A stretch of DNA of 64,000 nucleotides, taken from assembly GCA_013350335.1 (NCBI GenBank), contig CM023538.1, positions 54,170,769-54,234,768 on the forward strand. The letters are read 5' to 3'. The notes under the pieces are model-generated. The model did not search any database and was not told the DNA's origin. It saw only the letters and a list, made by a program, of their open reading frames with translations. Positions within the stretch are counted from its first letter, which is position 1. Every line of letters begins with the position of its first letter. This stretch comes from Chimonanthus salicifolius. Taxonomy: Eukaryota > Streptophyta > Magnoliopsida > Laurales > Calycanthaceae. This document shows, in pieces, positions 11,801 through 23,000 of the stretch. A program made the translations under genes and the position numbers.

Positions 11801-14800
11801 CAAAATCTTTTCTTATGTTGTCTTTGAAAAGCCAAATGATTAGGGTAGCAGCAAATTTCTTATGAGTCCATTCCTTGTTGGTACAGTATGATCTCATGGG
11901 AAAACTTCGTTCTTTAAAGCGGTATCTTCTACTTGATCAGGTACTTCATTTATTTGATTATGAAATCTTTTTCTTTACTTGATTTCTTATTTGTAATCAA
12001 TATATTTCAGCTGGTCTTTCAGCTGGCAGCTTTTATTTAATTGTTTGATATGATGATTCCAGCTGGTTTGGAATTGCCACTAATGGGTGTTGGATTGGGT
12101 CAGGTTCAGTTATGGTCGGCCACTGAGTTTATGTGAAATGGTCCTAATCGTTATTTTTGACTGGAATGAGCACCTAGTTATTAAATGGACCCACTTGAGC
12201 CCAAACAAGTCAAATTGGAAGTACCAACTGAACCTGTAATTCTGGGTCAGATGGTGGGTTTGTTGGGACTTGCTAATCTGGCTGAAATTCATAATCTGCT
12301 AGGAGTTCATTTTCACTGAAATTCATAATCTGCTAGGAGTTCATTTTCACTGAAGTAAGAGTTGATTGCTTCCTTTCTCATTGTGTCAAGCCAAACATTT
12401 CTTTCTCTTGAGGTTGAATAATTGCAACCAAAAATAGCTTCAGGTGTGGGAGTAATATGATTTTTCATTCTGGGTGGAAACAGCCCCCAAAGAATGGTAT
12501 TCTTTAGGGGTATTTTAATTATGTAATGCTTATAGTTGAACGAATAGTTGGAAAAAAAATGTTTTCTTCAACCCAGAAATGCTCCATAGGGCTTACATTT
12601 CAGTAATATATGTTTATGCCATTGATCTGTTGGGAAACATCATAATATGTACATTGTCTTGATTTTTCCATTAACTTCTTGAACTGGATATAATTGTGAC
12701 CAGTAGTAATGGGGCCCATTGCATGGTTAAACTAATAGGAGAAATTTTTGGATGCTCTTATCAAACATAGGACCTGCAAAATGAGCTTTCTGCTTCTTTT
12801 GTTCTGATTCACTGTGTTCTCAATTGTTTCTCAGGGTGATTTCTTGGTTCATTTTATGGATATAGCTCGAGATGAACTTGTTAAACGGCCTGATGATATA
12901 TCTGTGGAGAAACTACAGGTTTGACTTATGCTTTCTTTGTAATGGTAATAGTCAAGGGTGCACTTGGGCTTCAGCCCTTTGTGCCCAGGTTCTTATATCC
13001 GTTTAGTAGTCAAAGCTGTGCTATAGGTGCAGCCAAAGCTCCAAGGCTTCCTTTCTGCTTGGGATCTTTATTTATGCTACTTTGCAGTCTCTCCTTGACC
13101 TTGCTTTGCGCACTACAGCAGCTGCTACTGATCCTTGTCATGAGGAGTTGGCTTGTTGTGTGGTAAGTGACTTAGCAATCTTGGGTTATTATTCAAGGAG
13201 TTGGTATGAACTGAGTTTTCCAATTTACCCTTTTTGTTTCCCACGGTGCAGGAAAGGTCACCCCTGCTCAATAGATTGGGAACACTAAAGGATTTAGAAT
13301 ATGGTATGAAAAACTTACGTGCTCTCCCGTCTGAAATTAAGAAGCCTTACTCTAATAATGATGATCAGACTGAGCCCGTAAGCATAACTGGCCTGGAGAC
13401 ATTCTCATTGAGTTACAAGGTTTGTTGTTTTTTTGTTGGTGAATTTTTACGCTACTGGCATTTTCTTTTAGGAGGACCTATATGTGGTGCAGGCTGTAGC
13501 AGATGCAATGTTTGCTTTCCCACCCAACTAGAGGACTTTGATTGATGGGCCCACTGTGGATGGGTGCCGCCCATTCTAGATTTGAAGCTTCTCAGCATTT
13601 GGTCTTTGTTGGATAAAGTAGAGAAAATTTAAAGTAAAAGGATCTTCCAATCGGGAGGTTTTTCTGGGCATCCTTTGTTCTTGGTGGGGCTAGTGCCTGT
13701 TAGAGAAATAGGTCTGGATTATTAAACATAGTTCTCACGTTTATTTAGATGGCACCATATCAAACTCTACAATTTTTTAAAAGGTCTCATCAATCTGTAC
13801 ATTTTCTGTTATGCAATATATATATAATGTAGTGTGCCTTTGCGTGCACGCCCGTTTGTTTGTGTTTCGCAAGTTATAATGTGAGAATCTTATACTGTTT
13901 CTTTCATTAATTTCCAAATTCTAAGTTTTGGTACTTTATAGGTGCAATGGCCATTGTCACTTGTTGTTTCAAGAAAGGCCTTGACAAAGTATCAGTTGAT
14001 TTTTCGCTTCCTGTTTCATTGTAAACATGTAAACCGCCAACTTTGTGGAGCATGGCAAGTACATCAAGTATGTCACTTTCTTCTTTCTTGCTGTTCTTTG
14101 AGTTTGTTATGGGATATCTATTTTGAGCTATAAGTGTATTGAATTATGTGACAGGGTGTCCGTGCGCTTAACACATTTGGAACAATAATATCACGATCGT
14201 CAGTCCTCTGTCGAAGCATGCTTAAATTCATTAATAGTCTTTTACACTATCTGACATTTGAGGCAAGTTATTATATATTTCGATTCATGACATTTGAGGC
14301 AAGTTATTACCATAGACTCCAGGTTATGCATATTATTCCTGCCTTGATAAAAGTGTAGACCATGGTCTGGTCATGACGGCTGTTGATCTAATGGGCTTCA
14401 TCTTGGATTAGATCATTCTCTGGAAACCCTGCAATGGGTCAGTCCTGAATTCCTAACCTTTGATCAATAGCTTATGAATAGAAGGTTAGAAGATAAGGTA
14501 ACCATAAACATTAAGAGAAACTATTTGATGGCTGGCGTCTTCTAATCTGGTGGTTTTTTTACCATATTTATCCACTGCCCGTGTCATCAGCCAGCTGTCC
14601 CCAGATCACCAAAAAAATGGCGTTACACTATTGAGGATACTAATCATGCTACATATAATTGCCACTTATCATATAATTCCTCTTCATTTCAATGGTATTT
14701 TGTTTCTTTTGATCTTTGGCAAACCATAGTATTTGTTCTTTGCAATGTGACCCTGATGTAATTGTCAGGTTCTTGAACCCAACTGGCATGTTATGCATGA

Positions 14801-17800
14801 TAGACTCCGAACAGCAAAGAGTATAGATGAGGTATGTATATCGTTTTCATTCCCCAACTTATACCTTGATATATTCTACAAAGCAAGGTGGATTGTGTGC
14901 TGCATCTAAAGAAAGTCTACTTATGGATGATTTATGTCAGGTTATACAACAGCATGATTTTTTCCTTGAAAAGTGTCTTAAAGAATGTTTGCTTCTCTTG
15001 CCACAAGTTCTCAAGGTTAGCAGTTGTTCCCTTGTCCAGCTTTTATAAAAACTGTTGCATTTTGTTTCTATCTTTTTCTTGGCACTAAATTCCTGTTGTC
15101 CAACCCATATAACAAGGATAATACATGTTGTCAAGCATATTGGAAAAACAATATATAATTTTTCACTTTGTATTTTGCAACATTATCTAGTTAAAATGAA
15201 TCTCTTGTTATTTAGATGTATTCCCGAGTCCAGATGAACTTAAATTTATATGCCAGAATATGTTGGGTATTGCAATTTGATCTGTACTGATTTCTAGTTT
15301 TCTAGGGTAAGTTCTCTTCGACTCGAAAAACACCTGCCTGATCTAGTTCACATTCACTGCATAGAATTGTTCACATGACATGTAGTCAGTTGTAACTGTT
15401 CATTTTTTATTACGACCCATTGTATTTACTTATTTTAATCTTTGAAGGCTCGGCCCATTGACACTTTTCTTCCTGGGCTAGCACTTCCTCTTGCCCCTTT
15501 GTGCCAGTTCTATCCTTGGTTCTGTCAACATCGTAAAATGATTGATGCAGTCTGATCTAAGCTATGTCTTAGGCCCTAATCTAATCTATTTTGTTCACTT
15601 ATTTTCAGGGTTGGGCCCATTGACATGTCCCAACCTGGGCTTGTACTTCTTTCCTCGTTTGCAAGTTCTATGCTTGGTTCTGTCAACATCATAACATGAA
15701 TGATGCAGTCTGATTTGGGCAATGCCCATTGAACTGCACAACAATTTTCACATGTGATCAGTGTCATTAAACAAATTGATGCTTATTTTAGACATTAACA
15801 TGAAAATCTTGTCATCCTTTTTCTTTCTTTTTTCAGGTTTATATTTTTTATGCAGTTCTTATACCTAGTACTTATGTGGTGAGGTATTTTAGATTTTCAA
15901 CTGTCAGAAATTTCAGTTTCCTGAGCTGTTGATTCCATGCTTTTTATTTGGGATGGGGAAAAAGAGCATGATGTCAATTACTCTGGAAACTGAAGTCCTT
16001 GAGGCTCAAAATTTTGTGCATGAGTTCCGAAGGGTTGTAATGATTTCTTCTTGTTGCTGGCTGTTAATTGTAGGATTTTAGTTGTCTGTTCTGGGGATTT
16101 TTAAGGGCTTCAGATCCATGTTAAGACTAGCTGCATTCAATTGTAATGATCATTGATTGTCAGTTCTGCATGCATGGTTATTGATTATCACGATTTCCTT
16201 GGTTCAGAACCTGATAATACCTTTTATCTAGTGCGTCTTCGGAAATATATTTCAAAATTACAACTGAAGTTATTGGGAAAGAACCTTATTGCCATGTACT
16301 ACATGGCATGTAGCAAGGGCCTCTCCTGATCATTGTAATTATATACCATCCAAATAAACAAAAAAGAATGAGGAGAGAGATTGTGACTAGAGGGAAGATG
16401 GTTGTCGAGGTTGGAGAAGATGGTTTGATCCATGTAGGAGAGATTCTGGGACCTTATCCAGAAATCTTCCTATTCAACATTTAACTCTAGACTAAATTAT
16501 TCTTGACCCCCCTTCCCCCTTTCTCATGTCTGGGTTAGACTTGGGAGGTCCAATGCAAATAACAATGTTTACCTCTACCATCCACATATATCTTCACTGC
16601 ATGAGACCAACATAGAAAATTCTTCCCATTCATAGAATATTAGTACTTTTTTGAAAAGGGTTGAACATCACTAATCTTGAGATTGTGAGTTCTGTTTGTC
16701 ATTGATCTTGTATCATCATCCCATGCAGGGTGTGAGACAAAAAACTGGTTCCAGAAACTTTTTTGACGAAATTTTCAAATAAGAACACAAATCCTGTAGA
16801 GGGTTCGACGCATATGATATTTAATAAGATGAAATCAAATGTGCTATAGGCCATATGAGAAACAAAAGAAAAAAGAACCTTGTACGAAACCAAATATTTG
16901 GAAAAAAAAATTAAAACAAATCGGACTCATCCAATGACCATGTGGCTCATGGGAAATCCAAATAGATATCACATTAAACATGCATAGAGCTCCAAAAAAT
17001 CCCTTTGGCAAGGAAAATTCCGAACAAATCGGGATTGATGTACAAATCCATCAAATGTGCTATAGGCCATATGAGAAACAAAAGAAAAAAGAACCCAATG
17101 ACCATGTGGCTCATGGGCAATCCAAATAGATATCACATTAAACATGCATAGAGCTCCAAAAAATCCCTTTCGCAAGGAAAATTCCGAACAAATCAGGATT
17201 GATGTACAAATCCATTAAAAATTTATATAAGCCCAGATAAAAGCATATTTCGGGTTTGTTTTGTAGGATTTTTATTTATTTTATTGATAATTTAGTTTAT
17301 TTTTGTGGAGAAAATTCGATGACTAGCCAATTATTTCTGTTGGAAAAACAAAAATTACCCAAACTCTTCTATAGTTGTCTTCTTTAGATCCTCATCCTCT
17401 AGAATAGATAGAGGAAAGCCTGATAATATCAGACTCCATGAGACATTTTGATTCATTATTATTTAGCTATAGAAACAATGCACTTAAAAAACAAGAAATT
17501 GAGAAATTGATTGTTTAAAGTATGCTGAGTTTTACCAAAATTCCTTGAAACATGTTTCCTATGCATTCTGTCACTTTTTCATTTATTTTCTTGTGCATTT
17601 TGAATGTGTTTTCCATGTGTTTCATGTGATAATATCAGACTCCATGAGCCATTTTGATTCATTATTATTTAGCTATAGAAACAATGCACACTTAAAAAAA
17701 ATTAAATTGAGAAATTGATTGTTTAAAGTATGCTGAGTTTTATCAAAATTCCTTGAAACATGTTTCCTATGCATTCTGTCACTTTTTCATTTATTTTCTT

Positions 17801-20087
17801 GTGCATTTTGAATGTGTTTTCCATGTGTTTCATGTGCATTTCCCTTGCTTTGCTTACATGCTTTGGACGTGCTTCTAAAATTATTGATCGAGAGATTGAG
17901 AGAGAGAGAGAGAGAGAGACCCATGATAGATGGTTGGTTACCCAAGAGAACATTACTCAAGTCTCCCTAGAGCTGTTTATTTTTTGGAAGTCCTTTCTGA
18001 ATGTGAATCAGATGACAGAATCCAGGTGCAGCCATTTCTGTAATGAAAATAAGGCGTTCCTCTTATTATTTATAATGTACGAGAAGTTCTTGGGTGCATA
18101 TGGATGGATGGATGTTCCTCTTTATTCGAGGTGTCAACAATAAATGCTGTTGGTAGCCAATAGCTTCCCCCATTTGTTGCTTGTATATAAGAAAAGTCCA
18201 TTATGATCAGTTCTTGTTACTATCATCAATTTAGGATTGCAACTTGAGTAGGCTTGTCGGCTTGAAAGTCTAATCCTAGCTTATCCATATTAAATTTATG
18301 TCACTACTTTTTGACCTAGCCTGTGTTTTAGCCCTTTCCTAACCCACCCACAACCCAACTTGTTTTTTATTTGAGCCAACTGATTCAGTTTGAGTTAAAT
18401 CGGATAATGGGTCATCAGCCCATGTAATTAAGTAGAAGATTGGACATGTATGTAGTGTACACTGTTGATCTATTTCAAGCAAAGAGCCATTCATGAAAAC
18501 AAGTCTCCATCATCAAAACATAATCACTATCAAGAGTTAGGCATTAAAATGACATCAAATAAATATTTAGAAAGGTGGTGCATATATATATATCAATATA
18601 TATTTTATTCAGGAGGGTCAGATTATGCAAAGCTCGACCTTGGCCCAGCCCAAATTAAGAATGCGTCAGGTTTTTTTACCCAGATTACACCCATATTTTA
18701 AATGGGTTGGTGTACCTATATATTTTGGGCCAGGTTAGGTTTGCGTTGTCCCACCCAAGTTGCAGTCATTATTTTTTCATTCATTATCATTGTTATTGGA
18801 CATGAATTTAGTGTCTTGAGGCTCAACAAGTGTAACAGGCTGCCGTTTCGCCATTTAGTGGTTGGATTCTTTAATCCAGGCAATTGATACAAATGCCTCC
18901 AAATTTTGGAATGGGAAAAATGTAAAAATACCAGTCTTGTTTATAGAATATCTCCATGGAATGCTTGGTGTGTATTTCATGCTGATCATTGCCCAGTCAT
19001 TACTTATTTTCCATAATCTATGAGTATGAAAGCTCATACCTTGCCCCATTCTTTAGAACCGTAGACTCGACCAAAAGCTGTGTAGGTATGTGTAACCCAT
19101 ATGTACTCTCTTACCTTTTTAACAGTCTAACTGAACATGCTTGCGCTTTTAGACCTTCGTAATCTTGAAATGTCTGGAGATAGGCTCATTCATCTCAGAT
19201 AGTAATTCTGTAGTTAATACACTAATTACTTCTTAGCTTCTTCATGGTTCTTACATCATAATTTTCCATATGCAGAAGGTGGAGAAACTAAAATCCATAT
19301 GCCTCCAATATGCTTCTGCAATTCAACGGTTGATACCTTCAATCTACAGTCCCAAGTCTGAGACTGCCACTGATGGTTCTTTCGGGCAAGAAAAATCTAA
19401 GCGGAGGAGATCAAGACATAAATTGCAGGCATTAAATTTAGCCGCAGATGACATTACAGTTGCTGAGTCTGTTAAGTAAGCTCAACTAGAAATGATTAAA
19501 ATCTGAAGTAATGCAGTTTAATGAGACAAAATAAACCATGACCATGGTCTGTTGATATGATGGTATCCCCACTTGTCTGATTGTAATTGTGGCACTTACT
19601 ATTCTTGGGATGAGACTATAAATAAGATGGGGTGCACCAAGAAACAACCACGTTACAGGAACCTTATGATGGAATGTACACTGCTGAGTCAAGGTTTGAA
19701 TCAACGAGTGGAAAAGGAAATAGGCAATAATTTCATTCACTTGAAAATGGCAAATATTGGATCAGTAGGATATTCTATTTTCTTTTGCACTCTATCCATG
19801 AGGGGGTCCATTTAAGCATGGGCTTTGCATCGTTGGTTGGATGTGAAGCCCAAGGATACTATGTTACATGGTAGGGTTAGGGATCATATTATTCCTTAAA
19901 ATATTATTATCAAGGTTTTTCTTTTTAGCATCTTTAATATTCTAAGTTACCATGATGCAGGAAATTTGAAAAGGAATTCAATACTGAGCTTCGAAGTCTT
20001 GGGCCCATCTTAAGCAGCAGTTCGCAGGCTGAACCATACTTGACACACCTTGCACAGTGCATTCTTGGAGTTGGAAATGATAAGTGA
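1926..20087 (+). CDS. GCP2: Gamma-tubulin complex component 2 (GCP2/Spc97 family), 3' part of gene, 16 coding exons
   Basis: Subunit of the gamma-tubulin complex that nucleates microtubules, working with GCP3 and gamma-tubulin. Exons: 1926-2009, 2100-2198, 6487-6578, 10822-10894, 11250-11402, 11496-11615, 11887-11940, 12835-12918, 13088-13162, 13252-13419, 13942-14067, 14155-14262, 14769-14831, 14941-15015, 19276-19475, 19961-20087 (TGA). They join in frame into about 566 residues. Recognisable blocks in order: [124 protein letters not shown] and C-terminal [19 protein letters not shown] matched these to plant GCP2 rather than GCP3 from memory of the family, which is usually about 680-700 residues, so roughly 120-140 N-terminal residues lie upstream of the window. 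All introns are GT-AG except the one after 14262 (GC-AG). A lysine/arginine-rich insert ([10 protein letters not shown]) lies in the second-last exon. No stop or frameshift is seen, so the copy looks functional. Confidence 0.95.
2652..2826. repeat. Tandem duplication, ~92-bp unit, two copies
   Basis: The block starting caatttgtatgatatcacaa at 2652 recurs at 2744, with shared text through aaatcctacaattcccat and ttttttggctatt. The second copy has lost about 9 bases. Intronic and non-coding. Confidence 0.85.
3313..3505 (-). mobile_element. tRNA-derived SINE-like element, minus orientation
   Basis: A T12 run (3313-3324, a poly-A tail on the minus strand) is followed by a G15 run. At the far end, on the minus strand, is a pol III B-box-like agttcgagtcc (complement of 3455-3465), preceded about 30 nt upstream by an A-box-like tagcttagccatcaagc (complement near 3484-3500). 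This order of boxes and tail is that of a tRNA-derived SINE. I found no convincing target-site duplication, and the body shares no obvious text with the other SINE family in this window. Confidence 0.55.
3795..5905 (-). mobile_element. 5'-truncated L1-type LINE with zinc-finger and RNase H domains (dead)
   Basis: Minus-strand reading from 5905 downward gives [20 protein letters not shown], then [20 protein letters not shown] (5424-5783), the end of a LINE reverse transcriptase. Next comes [12 protein letters not shown] and a 240-residue frame (4436-5158) with the zf-RVT pattern [18 protein letters not shown]. After a single in-frame TGA it continues into RNase [33 protein letters not shown] and IEGDSTNAI, with the D-E-D residues present. 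A T-run at ~3795 is the minus-strand tail. Several stops show it is inactive. Both flanks come from the same ~148-bp repeat (see 5906-6265), and no clear duplication is seen. Confidence 0.88.
5906..6265. repeat. ~148-bp tandem repeat, about 2.5 units
   Basis: Units start at about 5906 and 6054 (gcatagtcaccatagcagtc) and a shorter one near 6198, carrying the text gtgcccagttttgggggttc and ggtggacttt-aaatcattgta. A further partial copy (gtggaagttggaggtgggct) lies at about 3760-3790 on the other side of the LINE, so the LINE sits inside this array. Confidence 0.85.
7872..8242. repeat. 99-bp tandem repeat, ~3.7 copies, inside the hAT element
   Basis: Units start at 7872, 7971, 8070 and 8169 (ttttaaatttataat-g/a-g) with very few differences. 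Because 99 is divisible by three, one minus-strand frame stays open for 102 codons with a 33-residue period. This is a by-product of the repeat and not evidence for a protein. Confidence 0.92.
8674..8800 (+). pseudogene. Remnant N-terminus of hAT transposase (start of BED zinc finger)
   Basis: ATG at 8674 starts [17 protein letters not shown], followed by [12 protein letters not shown] serine/glycine-rich leader ending in (D)PLW..VT is how many plant hAT transposases enter their BED zinc finger; the two cysteines and two histidines that should follow are absent. The frame runs instead into a TAT/TA microsatellite (8816-8880). This marks the point where the rest of the transposase gene was lost. 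The assignment rests on a short motif plus the hAT context. Confidence 0.5.
8816..8880. repeat. (TTA)n-(TA)n microsatellite
   Basis: A run of tta/tat triplets is followed by about 14 TA dinucleotides, just downstream of the BED-finger remnant and inside the hAT element. Confidence 0.95.
9712..10137. mobile_element. Solo LTR, 426 bp, nested in another LTR
   Basis: Starts TGATGCAGAACC and ends CCTATATCA, flanked by perfect 5-bp copies of gaaat (9707-9711 and 10138-10142). Comparison with the left LTR of the host element shows the flanking sequence is continuous without it (ggaaat joined to agtaatatttgg versus agaataagaatatcttgg). No sequence of the same family is seen elsewhere in the window. 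Confidence 0.85.
12284..12351. repeat. 34-bp perfect tandem duplication in GCP2 intron
   Basis: The unit gaaattcataatctgctagg plus agttcattttcact occurs twice back to back (12284-12317 and 12318-12351). It lies in the intron between exons 11887-11940 and 12835-12918, far from both splice sites. Confidence 0.95.
14252..14309 (+). promoter_or_regulatory. GC-type 5' splice site of GCP2, duplicated 36 nt downstream
   Basis: Exon 14155-14262 ends ACATTTGAG followed by gcaagt, so this intron uses a GC donor instead of GT; otherwise the donor matches consensus well. A 22-bp block spanning the exon end and donor (14252-14273) is repeated exactly at 14288-14309. Using the second donor would add 36 nt with no stop ([12 protein letters not shown]), leaving the frame intact. 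Confidence 0.8.
16932..17216. repeat. Duplication with ~162-bp spacing
   Basis: The block starting aatgaccatgtggctcatgg at 16932 and ending near gatgtacaaatcca at 17053 recurs at 17094-17216 with a handful of changes. The preceding text aatgtgctataggccatatg (about 16838 and 17055) is also shared, so the copied unit is roughly 160-220 bp. Confidence 0.85.
17421..17836. repeat. ~206-bp tandem duplication
   Basis: The block from tgataatatcagactccatg (17421) to ttccatgtgtttcatgtg is repeated immediately from 17627 to 17836, with a few substitutions and small indels. Confidence 0.92.
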
Positions 20088-23000
20088 CTCTTAACCATGG
20101 AAGCTTTCTGGTGTGTTCGTATGTAAACTGTGTGTAAACGTCGTGTATTCTAATCAATTTCATTAAATTTGATGTAGTTTATGATGTTACATCCCAATTA
20201 GTGGAGCCCTTCTTAAGGTGCTGTTGCTTATGACATGCACTTCAGAATTTTGTTCCCGTTCCTGCATCTTGGCTGTTACTGCTTTCAGATTTTTCAGATC
20301 ACACTTCCGTCCTTTGAATCCCCCTTCTCCTGAATTTATAGAATGGATTAGAAGATTAGTCATGTCAACTACCATTCTGGTTTCATTTTTTTTTTTTTCC
20401 TCAAATTGAGCCTATCATAAACCATGCCATTAATCACACCATAGTGAAATCGAGAATTTAGGGAAACTTGAACACCCCACCACCACTGAATTTCATTAGG
20501 AGGGAAAACTTGTACTGTTCATTCATGCACCACATCTTTCCTATATTTATGTTTTGCTCCTCTGAGGTATCCTAAGATCTTTTATTTTTGTTCATATGCC
20601 AAGTCTCAGCTTACCCTAGATAATAGATATGACAAGAAAGTGGCAATGGTGGTGGTGGTGGTGATGGAGCCAAGTCTGGGGAAGATTTTTTATTTTTTTT
20701 TGAATTTCCTTAATTTCTTTGGGCAGTTTATTCTTCCTATCCAATTATTGTTAATTTTCTTGCATTTTAAGGTATGGCTTTGCTATAATTTCCTGTCTGC
20801 ATGAGCTCGATGGAGTTATATTCAAGGCTTCCATAAAGGTAAGACTGATAGATGCGTCTTCCCATCAAACATCTTATCCTCAGAAAATATAATTCATCTG
20901 GGATATTAACAGGGTTCACTCTAACTGACAAGTCCCTTTCATCCATTATTTTCTTTTATTGACATTCCATCTACTTATTCCATCTTGCTTTAGTAATAAA
21001 ATATTTCTTAAAAATAAAAATATTGACGCGGTACACCCGACATTTTTTGTGGCTTACAGGCCAATTCCATAGTGACGCAAATTCACATAAGCAGCATTCT
21101 TCCTTCTGATAATGAGTAGCTGCTTGACAATATGAACGATGGTCAGATAGCGACTCACGCGTAGGCCGACGCTGTACACATCACGACGTAGCACATGAAC
21201 TGAAATTGCCCCCAACAATGTTCTGAATAACAACCATAGCGCCCCTGTTATTCATCGTACCCAGTTGGAAATCCAAATCCCTTCTGTCTAAGATTGATTC
21301 TTTTACCTCTACTTATCCATTTGATCTTGTAGTAAATCATAAATTTTAGACAAAATTCCATACTTTTTAACATTTCCAAGGACCAGGTCTGGATTCTGGC
21401 TGAAGTTGGCAGAATTGTAAGTGTCAACCGGCGCTTCCTACCCATTTGATTTCGGTGCCTGGTCATGTTTACGTTGGATCTGTTCAATCATTTAGGATAT
21501 TTGCAGGGATGATCTGTTCATTTTCCAAGAGCCAACTGCAGATCACTAGCAGAAGCAGGCTTATACTTGATAAGGATTTTTCAAGTTACCCTAGTGTAGC
21601 AAGTCTGTCACTTGAGAACTTGACTATGATATTGTTGGCAAGTAGAGAATGGTTGATGCCAAATATCTGGAGCAGAGTTCTAAAAATCAGCTGATTTGAT
21701 TTGGGTTTTGTAACGGAAACCTGAGTTGGGTTTTAGGGTTTAGGGTTTAGCTACAAATATTAGCTGGGAGACTCAAAAAATTATATTTGGTGCTCTAACA
21801 ACCGTAGTTGTGATAGGTAGGACGTCAATATTTGTAGTCACTGAGTCTGATATGTGGAAAGCTAGAAAATAACTCATTTTTCTTCTTTCATTTTCTTTTT
21901 TATCTTTCATGCAGGCACAGAAGTTCTATGTGAGGTCTACTTCAGGGGTTAAAAAAAATGCCCCCGATATATCGCTGATATCTCTCTCATTTGGTTTTTA
22001 TTTTTTTCAAAAATTTCAGAAAAAAATTAGAAAATGAAGAAAATTATGGGCTTCATGAAAACGTAAATTTTTCATTAAATATCGGTCATTCACATGTTTA
22101 ATTGGATTTTTTAAGTTATGAACTTGAAAATTTCACATGTTTTTAAAAAAATGATAGAAAATTACAAAGAAGAAAAATTTAAATGAAAAATCAAGAGTTT
22201 CAAGAAGATTACGTGACAATGTTTCAAATGTTTTTGCATTGGATATTACTGGATATAACCATTATTAATATCGGCTGAAATCTGATTTATTTTTTTTATT
22301 TTTCAGACTGAAATAAATACAAAACATAATTGATGGAATGAGAAGTCTCTTTTTTATTCATTTAAAAAAAATAGGTAATTTTTTTTTAAGAAATATGGTT
22401 GATTTTTTTTAATTTCCAAAAATATAAAAAACGTGAATATCATATGAATTGTGATATATCGGTAATATTATGTTGGACCCACGACACATATCATATTGGC
22501 TGATATATATTGCCCTTCAAAAATCTGATACATATTCGTTGATATCTGTTGATTGCCTTCGAGACGAGGTAGCCAAGAGTTTCATCATCACATTTGCTAT
22601 TTTATGGTTTGGATAAAACATCCTATTTACTAATTTTATAAGGTCGATTGAAACCAACCGGATAAATGGTACAAGAGGCTGACTGAATCAATTAATAAAC
22701 CAGTTCAGGTTTGATAAAAGTGAATCAGTGGAATTGAATTTGCTGCACATGGATGCATCAATTAGTTTATGGTTTGAGAGGTTCTTTGAGATATATGTTC
22801 GTGTGCGCAAGTATCTCGAAAATTAATTCTCATGGATTTTTTCAATATAAGAAAATCGATTTTACATAGAAAGTGTTAAATTAGTTTTTTTTTTTTATGA
22901 TCATGGTCTTGTATCTTAGAGGATCTGACTAATCCTCGGAGCCTCCCTACCTACATACACCAGGTCCCCCTATTCACATAAACCAAATAACTTTATAGAG

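Larger units (their letters stand above)
15016..19275 (+). other. GCP2 intron (4.3 kb), mainly unique sequence with local duplications
   Basis: Bounded by GT at 15016 and AG at 19274-19275. It contains the duplications at 16932-17216 and 17421-17836 and a (GA)n run at about 17890-17920. Stretches at 18240-18440 and 18620-18760 are rich in CCCA/TGGG words (aacccaacttg, ggcccagccc), resembling the subterminal parts of degraded hAT-type elements, but no ends or duplications can be defined. 15016-16900 shows nothing I can assign. Confidence 0.8.

Noticed and set aside
16699..17175. Minus-strand frames with the repeated text [15 protein letters not shown]
   Set aside because: The repetition reflects the intronic duplication at 16932-17216, not a protein repeat.
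20772..20838. Exon-like stretch with AG before and GTAAGA after, reading YGFAIISCLHELDGVIFKAS
   Set aside because: Splice signals look good, but the peptide is not recognised, no partner exons in a consistent frame were found nearby, and it lies after the GCP2 stop. It may be a relic exon of another gene; not supported enough to list.
21446..21694. 82-codon plus-strand frame
   Set aside because: Not recognised, no supporting splice structure or homologous motif, flanked by repeats.
21728..21752. Telomere-like TTTAGGG units
   Set aside because: Only about three units; common as interstitial or promoter motif and not a telomere.
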